This document shows positions 1 through 6,640 of a DNA stretch of 7,601 nt, piece after piece; position 1 is the first letter of the stretch, and each line of letters begins with the position of its first letter. The notes beneath the pieces are model-generated. The model was not told the origin of the DNA, did no database searches, and saw nothing but the letters and a program-made list of their open reading frames with translations. This DNA is from Candidatus Hydrogenedentota bacterium (GTDB lineage: Bacteria > Hydrogenedentota > Hydrogenedentia > Hydrogenedentales > CAITNO01): contig JAGLCZ010000583.1 of NCBI GenBank assembly GCA_023145975.1, positions 1-7,601 on the forward strand, in the 5' to 3' direction. Position numbers and translations under genes: made by a program.

Positions 1-18
1 AGTGGAAAGGGATTTTTT

Positions 19-864
19 ATGAACCGTAGAGAATTTATGATGACAACCGGTATTGCTGCCGCTTCCAGCGTGCTGCTGAATGCAGGCAAGACAGCACATG
101 CGGGAAAATTTACCGGTAAAATTAAGAAGGCGGTCAAGTACGGCATGATTAAAGAGGGGAAGACCCCGCTGGAAAAACTTCAATTGCTGAAGGACCTTGG
201 CTTTGAAGGAGTAGAACCCAGTTTCGGTTCCGTAGATATGAAGTTACTGGCTGCGGCAAGCGAGTCTACCGGCATTACAGTACATGGTATTGTGAAAGGG
301 TGGTCCTTTGATGACATCAATGTCTCTCTTGATCAGGCCAAGGCAATTGGCGCGACTTCGGTGCTTATTGTTGCGGGTAAAGTAGACGAAAAGATGCCCT
401 ATGAGAAAAATTATATTGAGACCCAGGAGAAAATGAAGCGGGCAGGCGAATATGCTGCAAAACAGGAAATCCAATTGCTGGTTGAGAATGTGTGGAATAA
501 TTTTCTGTTGACGCCTCTTGAAATGGTGCGTTATCTCGACGAGATTGATAACCCGTGGGTTGGTGCCTATTTTGATGTGGGCAATGTGGCACGATACGGT
601 TGGCCGGAACACTGGATCCCAGTACTTGGCAAGCATATCAAAAAACTGGACATCAAAGAATACAGCACGAAGAAGATGAATGATGAAGGGTTATGGAAAG
701 GCTTTGAGGTCAAGATAGGCGAGGGTACCATTAACTGGCGTGCGGTTCGTCGGGAATTGCAGAAGATTGAGTTCACAGGATGGGCAACGGCAGAAGTTGG
801 CGCTGGCGGTAAAAAACGGTTGGAAGATATTGCCAGGCGTATGGATCGTGTACTGGATTTATAA
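19..864 (+). CDS. Tat-exported sugar phosphate isomerase/epimerase-like TIM-barrel protein
   Basis: The 281-residue protein starts with a twin-arginine signal (R3-R4-E5-F6, then a weakly hydrophobic Ala/Met-rich stretch and an AHA|G-type cleavage site after residue 28), so export in folded form through Tat is predicted. The mature part fits the xylose-isomerase-like TIM-barrel family (AP endonuclease family 2 fold). It has the usual run of candidate metal ligands: E156 in LLVENVWN, D186 in AYFDVGN, H206 in GKHIKKLD, and E259 in the last strand, plus the GEGTINW signature near 234-240. Family members isomerise or epimerise ketoses or act on inositol-type substrates; the substrate here cannot be read. 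The start is supported by AAGGGA at 7-12, six bases before the ATG, and by the Tat motif directly after it. Length is normal for the family. The gene converges on the larA-like gene, with a hairpin between them. Confidence 0.9.
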   Translation: MNRREFMMTTGIAAASSVLLNAGKTAHAGKFTGKIKKAVKYGMIKEGKTPLEKLQLLKDLGFEGVEPSFGSVDMKLLAAASESTGITVHGIVKGWSFDDINVSLDQAKAIGATSVLIVAGKVDEKMPYEKNYIETQEKMKRAGEYAAKQEIQLLVENVWNNFLLTPLEMVRYLDEIDNPWVGAYFDVGNVARYGWPEHWIPVLGKHIKKLDIKEYSTKKMNDEGLWKGFEVKIGEGTINWRAVRRELQKIEFTGWATAEVGAGGKKRLEDIARRMDRVLDL

Positions 865-878
865 GGGATAAGGCTTGC

Positions 879-919
879 TGCTGTCGGACAGATCAGAGGG
901 TTGGATTTGTCCGACAGCA
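879..919. terminator. Long hairpin between convergent genes, possible bidirectional terminator
   Basis: Two 16-nt arms (879-894 and 904-919) pair over their whole length with a single G-U wobble, around a 9-nt loop. The hairpin starts 14 nt after the stop of the isomerase gene and lies 27 nt beyond the stop of the convergent larA-like gene, the usual place for a shared terminator. It lacks a downstream U-run on either strand: the + side is followed by AAAAATTTA, and the - side by AGCAAGCC. It may therefore be an intrinsic terminator of poor quality, a 3'-end stabilising hairpin, or a Rho-assisted stop. Confidence 0.55.
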
Positions 920-946
920 AAAATTTATAGCCGCTTTCCGGTACAG

Positions 947-2233
947 TTATTTTTCGTGATAGATTGGCACGGTATTTCCAGCATTGGGCATGACGTAGCA
1001 GGTGGGATGGGATATGCCTTGTGCATTGAAATAGTCGTGTGTACGCAGCAGTGCCTCTTCGAGTGAATTCATTTTTTCAGCACCCAGCAATGCGACTTCT
1101 TTGTGATTGAGTTCTGTGACCAGCAGCGTTTTTCCTGTTTTTTGCAAGGTGGACAGTGCCGTCTGTCCATTAACGTCGGGATGTTGACGCACTACCGATG
1201 CGATACGTTCCGGTTCACCCATTTCGAGGTAGCGGCGGAACCCGCTTGCTCCTAATCCTTCCGGGGCAGGAGCAAGAAGAATGATACGCCCGCCGGGCTT
1301 GAGTGCGCTGTATGCGTTGAATAGTGCTTTGTGGCATTGGACAAAATTTGGGGCTGTATTTATTGCTGCAATAACCAGGTCTGCTTGTTCTGTTATGGGA
1401 ATGGTGTAGATATCCCGGGCGAGGGTGCAGGCGCGGCGATGGGCTGCGTTGAGTTCGCCAGTGAACAGACCGGCAATAGTACCTTCTTTTCCCAGCACGG
1501 TATTGATAATGAATGTCGGGGGATGAAGCTGTGCGCCCTCAAGCAGGTCTTCTGCGACAGGGTTGTCGTCCAGCACGCAAATACGTACACGGGGATCAAG
1601 TCGCGGCAGCGATGGATGCAGGCTGCGTACATGGTTTTGGGCAATAGTACTTGCACCGGACAGACCGGGAACCAGTGCTTTACGTCCGCCGCCGAATCCG
1701 GCAAAGTAGTGGGGCATCACTGTACCCGTTAGGATAAGATGGTCACATTCACAGGCATATCGGTTGAGCATAACCTGCGTGCCGCGACGGGTGGTGCCCA
1801 CAGATATCAAATTATCGGTGTCGTGAGCATTGTGATTATGGATACGATTTTTGAATCGTTTATAGAGGGAAGCACCGAGGATGTGTTCATGTTCTTCTGT
1901 GGTGGCGGGACGATGCACTCCTGTGGCAACCAGGAAACGGATATGGCTTTCGACCAGACCGGATTCGAGCAGCCAGTCCACAAGGTGGGGTAATATCTGT
2001 TCCATGCCTGTTGTTCTGGATGCATCAGATACGGCAAGGACGACAGACTCATGAGGATGAAAGCACTCGCGTAGTGAATGCTTTATGCCTATGGGATGTT
2101 TTAGTGAATGTCGCAGGCTAAGGGCAATATCAGGGAGTTGGGGGCGTTTCGCAGCACTGAGAATGCCCAGGCATTGTGCCCAGGGAATTTCCGCCGTGCT
2201 TGTGGTTGATCGATAGGGTAGAGAAACAATCAT
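947..2233 (-). CDS. larA: LarA-family nickel-dependent 2-hydroxyacid racemase/epimerase
   Basis: This 428-residue protein has the length and motif order of lactate racemase LarA (formerly DUF2088), a cytoplasmic enzyme using the nickel-pincer nucleotide (NPN). The N-terminal domain has D70 and R73 in VSDASRTTG and H107 in TGVHRPAT. The hinge region has H175 in MPHYFAG, K185 in GGRK, which in LarA bonds covalently to NPN, and H201 in IAQNH, a nickel-ligand position. Q299 and K302 (QCHKA) match the substrate-binding pair of the Lactobacillus plantarum enzyme. All line up within a few residues of that numbering, so the enzyme looks intact. Known LarA homologues act on lactate, malate, phenyllactate, hydroxyglutarate, gluconate and similar acids, so the symbol denotes the family rather than the substrate. 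No Shine-Dalgarno precedes the ATG, and no in-frame ATG, GTG or TTG was seen just upstream. The gene lies 92 nt behind the PilZ gene on the same strand, with no visible promoter or terminator in the gap. The NPN synthesis genes larB, larC and larE are absent from the window. Confidence 0.9.
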   Translation of the reverse strand: MIVSLPYRSTTSTAEIPWAQCLGILSAAKRPQLPDIALSLRHSLKHPIGIKHSLRECFHPHESVVLAVSDASRTTGMEQILPHLVDWLLESGLVESHIRFLVATGVHRPATTEEHEHILGASLYKRFKNRIHNHNAHDTDNLISVGTTRRGTQVMLNRYACECDHLILTGTVMPHYFAGFGGGRKALVPGLSGASTIAQNHVRSLHPSLPRLDPRVRICVLDDNPVAEDLLEGAQLHPPTFIINTVLGKEGTIAGLFTGELNAAHRRACTLARDIYTIPITEQADLVIAAINTAPNFVQCHKALFNAYSALKPGGRIILLAPAPEGLGASGFRRYLEMGEPERIASVVRQHPDVNGQTALSTLQKTGKTLLVTELNHKEVALLGAEKMNSLEEALLRTHDYFNAQGISHPTCYVMPNAGNTVPIYHEK

Positions 2234-2325
2234 GCTGTTAGAAATCAGAGGGGATGTTATTTTTAGAGGAAAGGATACAAGGATGCTGCAGCGTACGAAC
2301 AGTTTTTGCCGTTGGATTCATGGGG

Positions 2326-3393
2326 CTACGCTTCTTCCATTTCCTGTTCGCGCTGTAGTACTTCTGCCACATAGATCTCGATAGCTTCCTCTTGTTTTGG
2401 GGTCATATCTACAAAAGATGCGCGGACAAGAGTTCGGTCTTCAGCGAGAGTCACTGTCCCGATAACCTGTGAAAATACAGTAAACGGAGGGAAATCATCG
2501 CGACCCAGTGTTACTGTTACCCGAGCATAGCTGTGGTTCGGCGGGGCTGCAGTATGGAGCATTGCGGCGTAGCCGCCTGCACTGAGATTCATGAACGTTG
2601 CTGTCGCCCGGGTTTGTGGGTCATTCTCATAGAGCCAATCTGTTGGGTTGGGTTCATTTTCTTCAGGCACGACAAAAATATCCATAGGGGTAGGAATGGT
2701 ATATGCGGAGCGTTCGTGAGCGCGGGCCTGCATGCGCTTACTTTCGAATACATGCCCAAATAATAACCGTACCGGATCGGATCGGATAGCTGCCACTGAT
2801 GCGACGAATTCGTAGCGGGCATCTCCGGGATGACAGACCTGCATCAAATATTGGCTGTCTTCGGCGATATCGGCGGCGAGTTCCGGATTGCGGGGGGTCA
2901 GAAAAAAATAGGCGTCATTAACATGGGCAACGTAAAACTCACTTAGAGGCGAACTATTCTGTTCCAAAGGTCGTGCTTTGACTATTTGTTTTTCAGTTAG
3001 ATTCAGAGTTGAACTCCATCGTTCCTCTTCCGGTATTTTTTCCAAACTAAGAGCGGTGCGAATTTCTCTGAGCGTTTCGCCCATAGTATCACGTTGCGCT
3101 ACGCCTGAAATTGCATCGATCTGTTTTCGGACGCATGAATCAAATTCGCGGTGATCGGTGAGGGTGTCAAAAGGATCGCCTGCTGCATAATGCTTTAGCA
3201 TGGAACGCAATACTAACCATTGCTCCTGGGACAGCTCCTTCATATTCGCATATTGCTGCGCTTCAAGCCATCCGGGCATTGTATCCACGGGTCGATAACG
3301 TATAAGGATATAAATCAGCGAGAGGATGGATAGGCAGGCTATCGGCACCAGAATAATTACAGAAAGCTGAACAAGGGATAGGGATTCAAACAT
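2326..3393 (-). CDS. Membrane-anchored PilZ-domain protein, YcgR-like c-di-GMP receptor
   Basis: The 355-residue protein has one N-terminal membrane helix (about residues 7-32, followed by Arg/Tyr residues that favour a cytoplasmic body). Next comes an acidic helical linker (about 40-125), a beta-rich segment resembling the YcgR N-terminal (PilZN) fold (about 128-218), and a C-terminal PilZ domain (about 219-345). The c-di-GMP binding signature is complete: RxxxR at 224-228 (RAHER) and [D/N]xSxxG at 269-274 (NLSAGG). In known proteins this motif pair wraps the nucleotide, and two-domain proteins of this kind act on the flagellar motor, exopolysaccharide synthesis or transcription. The output here is unknown, as no flagellar or polysaccharide gene is nearby. 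A Shine-Dalgarno-like AAGGA lies 12 nt before the ATG, a rather long spacing. The gene has its own promoter just after the winged-helix gene, and the larA-like gene follows on the same strand. The function of the linker is not recognisable. Confidence 0.8.
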   Translation of the reverse strand: MFESLSLVQLSVIILVPIACLSILSLIYILIRYRPVDTMPGWLEAQQYANMKELSQEQWLVLRSMLKHYAAGDPFDTLTDHREFDSCVRKQIDAISGVAQRDTMGETLREIRTALSLEKIPEEERWSSTLNLTEKQIVKARPLEQNSSPLSEFYVAHVNDAYFFLTPRNPELAADIAEDSQYLMQVCHPGDARYEFVASVAAIRSDPVRLLFGHVFESKRMQARAHERSAYTIPTPMDIFVVPEENEPNPTDWLYENDPQTRATATFMNLSAGGYAAMLHTAAPPNHSYARVTVTLGRDDFPPFTVFSQVIGTVTLAEDRTLVRASFVDMTPKQEEAIEIYVAEVLQREQEMEEA

Positions 3394-3432
3394 AACTGCT
3401 TTCTTTCCTTGGTTGTAATTACAGGCAGAGGC

Positions 3433-3457
3433 ATAATCTATACTCTAAATAGATTAT
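3433..3457. promoter_or_regulatory. Perfect 9-bp inverted repeat over the PilZ promoter, operator candidate
   Basis: The arms ATAATCTAT (3433-3441) and ATAGATTAT (3449-3457) are exact reverse complements separated by 7 nt. The centre-to-centre distance is 16 nt, suiting a dimeric regulator on successive faces of the helix. The right arm coincides with most of the -10 box of the PilZ promoter, and the left arm lies just downstream of the expected start site, so a bound protein would block RNA polymerase. The stem is AT-rich with no following U-run, so a terminator is unlikely. Confidence 0.5.
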
Positions 3458-3481
3458 ACGGTTTATCAGGTGTATGTGCAA
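3453..3481 (-). promoter_or_regulatory. Sigma70-type promoter of the PilZ gene
   Basis: Read on the - strand, TTGCAC (3481-3476) is followed after 17 nt by a perfect TATAAT (3458-3453). The -35 matches consensus in its first three positions only, but spacing and -10 are ideal. The -35 begins only 8 nt beyond the stop codon of the upstream winged-helix gene. The expected start site is near 3446, giving a leader of about 50 nt. Confidence 0.6.
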
Positions 3482-3489
3482 GCGCGTAA

Positions 3490-5325
3490 TTACTTAACGA
3501 TATAGCCGTCTTTTTCAAGGGTACGTTTGAGTTCGGCTCGTGACAAATCATGGTAGCGTAATGTTTTGTGGGGGTCTATGCTGTCCAGCTGCTTTTTCCA
3601 GTGTTGATGGTGTGCCAGTTCAGTGATCACCAGGGGATCGTCCGCTTCGATCACATGCCATGTGCGTATCCGTACCTGTTTTGCCCCGCCCCGCCAATCT
3701 TTCAGGGTTATCAGTACATTTTCGGGCAGGGGGTCGCGACTGTTGTTCAGCAGGAATTCAATGAATACGTCGGGGTTACGTCCTTCCTGCATAGCGCGAA
3801 CAAAGGAGTCACGGGTTAGACGATAGACCATGACACGACTGGTACTGACACGTTCCGCAAAGGTTTCCAGCGGCACGGTTAACAGCGGTTCCATATCTTC
3901 AATAGCGGCAACAATTTCATAGTTGGGTTGTACTACGAAAGCACCACGCCGTTCGGGGTACTGTTCTTCCAGTGCTGCGGGTATTGTATCCGAAAGAATT
4001 GCGCTTCCTATGGGTGATATACGGAAACAGGGGTCACCTTCTACGTATCCCCGGTCGACCATTCCCAGCCAAAAGAGGGTGCCTTCAAGGGACCGCGCCA
4101 TCCGTGTTTCAATATTAGTGCTTACACTGGGCGATATATATTCGGAATGGGCACCCACAGGTCTAAGTTCAGGTGCCGCCGATTGGTCTATCAAAGATCG
4201 TGCATATCCCAGGAAATCCATAACAGGGTACCAGACGCACGGTTTTATTTCTTCCATGACATCTTCAAGCAGTATCCTGGACTTGGCGGTTTCGTCTTGT
4301 GTTGTCAACCAGGTACACACCAGACGATGGCGTTCGAGGCGACTCAAGCCCGAAATTTCATCTAACATACCTGCACACAGTGTATTGTCCACCCGCGCTA
4401 TCCACCCCAAGCCTTCTGCAACCCACAGGCAGGTCGTTCGCAGCGATTCTATATCTTCCCCGCAAATGCTGTCGAGGCGTCGCTTATCCGCCAAAAACAA
4501 CTCGCCATCATTGCGCAGCCGTACCGGGCGTGCCGCTATGGAAGCGGTTATCCGGCAGATTACTTCGGAAAAAGCGAGAGCCTCCGAGCGTATATCTTCA
4601 ACCACTCCCTGTACAGGTTTAATCTTATCGGTACGCTTGTTTTTGGAGGGTTGGGTAGCTTGCTTGTAATCACGTGCTTCTTTGAGCAGAGCCGCTACCC
4701 GCATGAGCCGGTCTTCGGCATCAAAGCGAAATAGCTCGAAGCAGGCGCATCCCCGAAACAACTCTCCAAGCGCTTGTTCAATATCATATTCCGTACCGCC
4801 ATGGGCAGTGTATAACTGCGATATGGTCAATATACCGTCTTTGGATTGCCAGAGGATATCGAAGACATTGCGGGCACATTCTGAAAAATCCCGGGAAGCT
4901 ACATAATTCAAAACGGAATCAGGATGTTTATAAATCCGTACCCGCGCCTGTTCAAACATATCCTTTTTAGAAAGTCCTTCTTCCAGTCCAAGTCGTTCTT
5001 CAATACGTTGTAAATCCTGGTCGTGCAAATTACGTATGCGCTGAAGCAATGCGGCTATATCGCCATGACTTTCAAGACCTTCAAGAATTCGCTTTACTGC
5101 ATGAAACCCTTCCGGGGCAAGGCGTATTTTGGTAAGGTCAGTGTAGAGTAACTTCGGATTGATATCTACCAGATATTCTACTTCTTCCCGGGTAATCTCA
5201 AGTTTTTTGGCAAGGAACCGGGGGGTTAATCCGGAACGGCTGTTTTGAGACAGATCACGGGCGATCAAAAATGTTGCGCGGCTGATCCCTTCCATCGAAG
5301 CCAGTAAACTCGCGCGGTGACGCAT
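3490..5325 (-). CDS. Winged-helix protein with C-terminal Helicase_C_3 / XPB-N-terminal-like domain, no ATPase
   Basis: The 611-residue protein opens with a winged-helix-like segment (about 12-85). A second possible one lies at about 148-212, followed by a Lys-rich linker (about 222-238). Residues 262-345 and 405-445 (GTLFWLGMVDRGYV then FRISPIGSAIL) resemble the helical/winged segments of bacterial 'helicase-associated' proteins. The last 150 residues match the Helicase_C_3 pattern: FVVQPNYEIVA at 463-473, an LxxFAE stretch at 486-491, YRLTRDSF at 501-508, FIEFLL at 521-526, PLPENV at 532-537, LKDW at 541-544. This is the same fold as the damage-recognition N-terminal domain of XPB helicases. 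No Walker A, DEAD/DEAH or other helicase motor motif is present. DNA or RNA binding, perhaps with a separate helicase, is inferred; the actual role is unknown. The start is firm: GAGGAGGT nine bases before the ATG and a near-consensus promoter further up. The rival reading, a plain transcription regulator, does not explain the C-terminal domain. Confidence 0.75.
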   Translation of the reverse strand: MRHRASLLASMEGISRATFLIARDLSQNSRSGLTPRFLAKKLEITREEVEYLVDINPKLLYTDLTKIRLAPEGFHAVKRILEGLESHGDIAALLQRIRNLHDQDLQRIEERLGLEEGLSKKDMFEQARVRIYKHPDSVLNYVASRDFSECARNVFDILWQSKDGILTISQLYTAHGGTEYDIEQALGELFRGCACFELFRFDAEDRLMRVAALLKEARDYKQATQPSKNKRTDKIKPVQGVVEDIRSEALAFSEVICRITASIAARPVRLRNDGELFLADKRRLDSICGEDIESLRTTCLWVAEGLGWIARVDNTLCAGMLDEISGLSRLERHRLVCTWLTTQDETAKSRILLEDVMEEIKPCVWYPVMDFLGYARSLIDQSAAPELRPVGAHSEYISPSVSTNIETRMARSLEGTLFWLGMVDRGYVEGDPCFRISPIGSAILSDTIPAALEEQYPERRGAFVVQPNYEIVAAIEDMEPLLTVPLETFAERVSTSRVMVYRLTRDSFVRAMQEGRNPDVFIEFLLNNSRDPLPENVLITLKDWRGGAKQVRIRTWHVIEADDPLVITELAHHQHWKKQLDSIDPHKTLRYHDLSRAELKRTLEKDGYIVK

Positions 5326-5334
5326 GGCAGCACA

Positions 5335-5342
5335 ACCTCCTC
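5335..5342 (-). promoter_or_regulatory. Strong Shine-Dalgarno fixing the start of the winged-helix/Helicase_C_3 gene
   Basis: GAGGAGGT on the - strand ends nine nt before the ATG at 5325. It is the best ribosome binding site in the window and contrasts with the weak or absent sites of the metallophosphoesterase and larA-like genes. Confidence 0.85.
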
Positions 5343-5381
5343 AAATAAAAAACAACCCTGAAAACAGAAGTTAAAACTTGT

Positions 5382-5411
5382 ATTATAGTAAATAACAGAA
5401 GCGTCTGACAA
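5382..5411 (-). promoter_or_regulatory. Near-consensus sigma70 promoter of the winged-helix/Helicase_C_3 gene
   Basis: On the - strand TTGTCA (5411-5406, five of six consensus bases) is followed after 18 nt by a perfect TATAAT (5387-5382). The expected start is near 5375, giving a leader of about 50 nt. A short inverted repeat, AAGTT-AA-AACTT (5368-5379), sits on the expected start site and could be a small operator. The rest of the gap up to 5504 shows no gene and no convincing terminator for the metallophosphoesterase gene upstream. Confidence 0.7.
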
Positions 5412-5504
5412 GAAGAGTATGAGTGTCGTGTCAATCGGCGTCTGAGTAGAATGCAATTACGGGCTTTTTATATGGGCGATGTCTCGTAAAACAGGTGCCG
5501 GATT

Positions 5505-6377
5505 TTAAAGGCTTTTCGCGGATGTGGTGTCGCAGGATTCCGGTGTGCGTTTCCAGCCGTTATTGTATTGCCAGGGGTGGACAGCCACTTCACCATCAGT
5601 GTACACAATTTCTGTGAATCCGCCGGGATGATGTTGTTTCTCGTAAAAAAGGGCACTCGAAGTAATTTGTTCCAGATTCGGGAATTGAGGATCCCGGGTA
5701 TGGCTGAACACATGTACATGCCCGGCAAGATAGAGAATCGGTCGTGAGGTGTCGCCCAGAAGTCGGTGCAGTAATGCCCCGTTCCCCAATTGCCGCATGT
5801 AGTTGCTGTGATGGGAGGGAGTGGACAGGACGGGATAGTGGGCAAGCACTACCAGAGGACCTTCGGGAGCCTGTTCAAGGAGTGTTTGTGTATCCTGCAG
5901 TTGGGTATTGCTGATATGTCCCCGTGAGCTTAACAGGTTGGGACGTGCAGTGGGGACTATTAACAAAGGGGTCCCCCCGGGCAGAAATTTCAGAGAGGGT
6001 ATCCCCGCTTTTTCGAGACGATTGCCGAAGTGCTTTTCAAAACGCTGCTGCCGTTTTGATTCAAAGGTATACAGGTCATGATTGCCTGCGGTCATGTATA
6101 CAGGTATACCGAATTGAGCGAGGGTATTTACAAAGACGGCGGCTTGCCGGTATTCGGCTTCAGTGGCGGTGGTGGTTAAGTCCCCTCCGATCAGCAGCGC
6201 ATCTGCTTCCAGTGACGGAAACAGATCAATAAAGGATTGCGCTCGTTCCTGATGCACATAATGTTGTCTGCGAAGCAGCAGATTCAGGTTACCCAGAATA
6301 CGTTTGTTGCAGAGCAGCAAGGGATTACGCACGATGTGCCAGAAATGCAGGTCGGTTATGTGAATGATTCGTGTCAT
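5505..6377 (-). CDS. Calcineurin-like metallophosphoesterase (class III phosphodiesterase type)
   Basis: The 290-residue protein has every metal-binding block of the calcineurin-like fold in order: D9-x-H11 (ITDLHFW), GGD at 64-66, GNHD at 98-101, H180 in VLAHYP, and GHVH at 219-222. The two-metal site looks complete, so the enzyme should hydrolyse phosphoesters. The order and spacing resemble bacterial class III cyclic-nucleotide phosphodiesterases of the CpdA/Icc kind, but the substrate cannot be assigned. A basic/hydrophobic segment at about 15-45 lies between the first two blocks. No signal peptide or membrane helix follows the start, which implies a cytosolic protein. The ATG is fixed by the family's standard opening (MTRIIHITDLH). 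Its Shine-Dalgarno is weak, and the ATG overlaps the stop of the small upstream ORF as ATGA, so translation may be coupled. Confidence 0.88.
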   Translation of the reverse strand: MTRIIHITDLHFWHIVRNPLLLCNKRILGNLNLLLRRQHYVHQERAQSFIDLFPSLEADALLIGGDLTTTATEAEYRQAAVFVNTLAQFGIPVYMTAGNHDLYTFESKRQQRFEKHFGNRLEKAGIPSLKFLPGGTPLLIVPTARPNLLSSRGHISNTQLQDTQTLLEQAPEGPLVVLAHYPVLSTPSHHSNYMRQLGNGALLHRLLGDTSRPILYLAGHVHVFSHTRDPQFPNLEQITSSALFYEKQHHPGGFTEIVYTDGEVAVHPWQYNNGWKRTPESCDTTSAKSL

Positions 6378-6583
6378 ACGTTTCGTCTCGTGTAAATTGA
6401 TTTTCTGATGCTATTATCCATAGAGACCGTGTCTACAACAAATTTCGTCAGAGTTGGATAAATAATCCACTGGCGAGAATATTTTAACGAAGGGCTGCGC
6501 TCCAGCAGTTCCCGGCTTGTTCCCGACCTTGCATTTGAATATCCGAAAAGTCCCTTCTGACTCATTAACAAATATCCTTCCAT
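6374..6583 (-). CDS. Possible small ORF (69 aa) coupled to the metallophosphoesterase gene
   Basis: I do not recognise this 69-residue product. Two things support translation: AGGAG lies 9 nt before its ATG, a much better site than the next gene has, and its TGA overlaps the metallophosphoesterase ATG as ATGA, the classic translational-coupling arrangement. Against it, the ORF includes one copy of a 34-nt repeat (residues about 10-21, reading GLFGYSNAR). It has no clear domain, signal peptide or membrane helix, and a second overlapping ORF (6414-6626) is open in another frame. It may be a leader ORF, or a chance reading through repeat debris. Confidence 0.3.
   Translation of the reverse strand: MEGYLLMSQKGLFGYSNARSGTSRELLERSPSLKYSRQWIIYPTLTKFVVDTVSMDNSIRKSIYTRRNV
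6521..6554. repeat. Direct repeat, copy 1 (34 nt)
   Basis: This matches 6641-6674 at 32 of 34 positions, with the last 28 nt (6527-6554) identical. It contains GCATTTGAATATCC followed by GAAAAGTCCC. It lies inside the possible small ORF. The match continues for a couple of bases past 6554 if a 2-nt indel is allowed. Confidence 0.9.
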
Positions 6584-6591
6584 AATAAACT

Positions 6592-6596
6592 CTCCT
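6592..6596 (-). promoter_or_regulatory. Shine-Dalgarno of the possible small ORF
   Basis: On the - strand AGGAG (within CAGGAGAG) stands 9 nt before the ATG at 6583. A site this good in front of an otherwise unremarkable ORF is the main reason the ORF is listed. Confidence 0.4.
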
Positions 6597-6640
6597 GTTG
6601 GAAAGCCTATACTGTGACATTTTCAAAGAGTCGCGACAGT

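Noticed and set aside
1331..1732. 133-codon + strand ORF inside the larA-like gene
   Set aside because: It is antisense to the region encoding conserved LarA motifs and has no recognisable product.
3923..4669. 248-codon + strand ORF
   Set aside because: It lies wholly antisense to the well-supported winged-helix/Helicase_C_3 gene, has no recognisable domain, and its Arg/Ser-rich composition is typical of a shadow frame.
6414..6626. 70-codon - strand ORF overlapping the small ORF, containing GTFRIFKCK
   Set aside because: It has no ribosome binding site at its ATG and stops before the metallophosphoesterase, and the small ORF in the other frame has the better initiation signals. It is kept only as part of the repeat finding.
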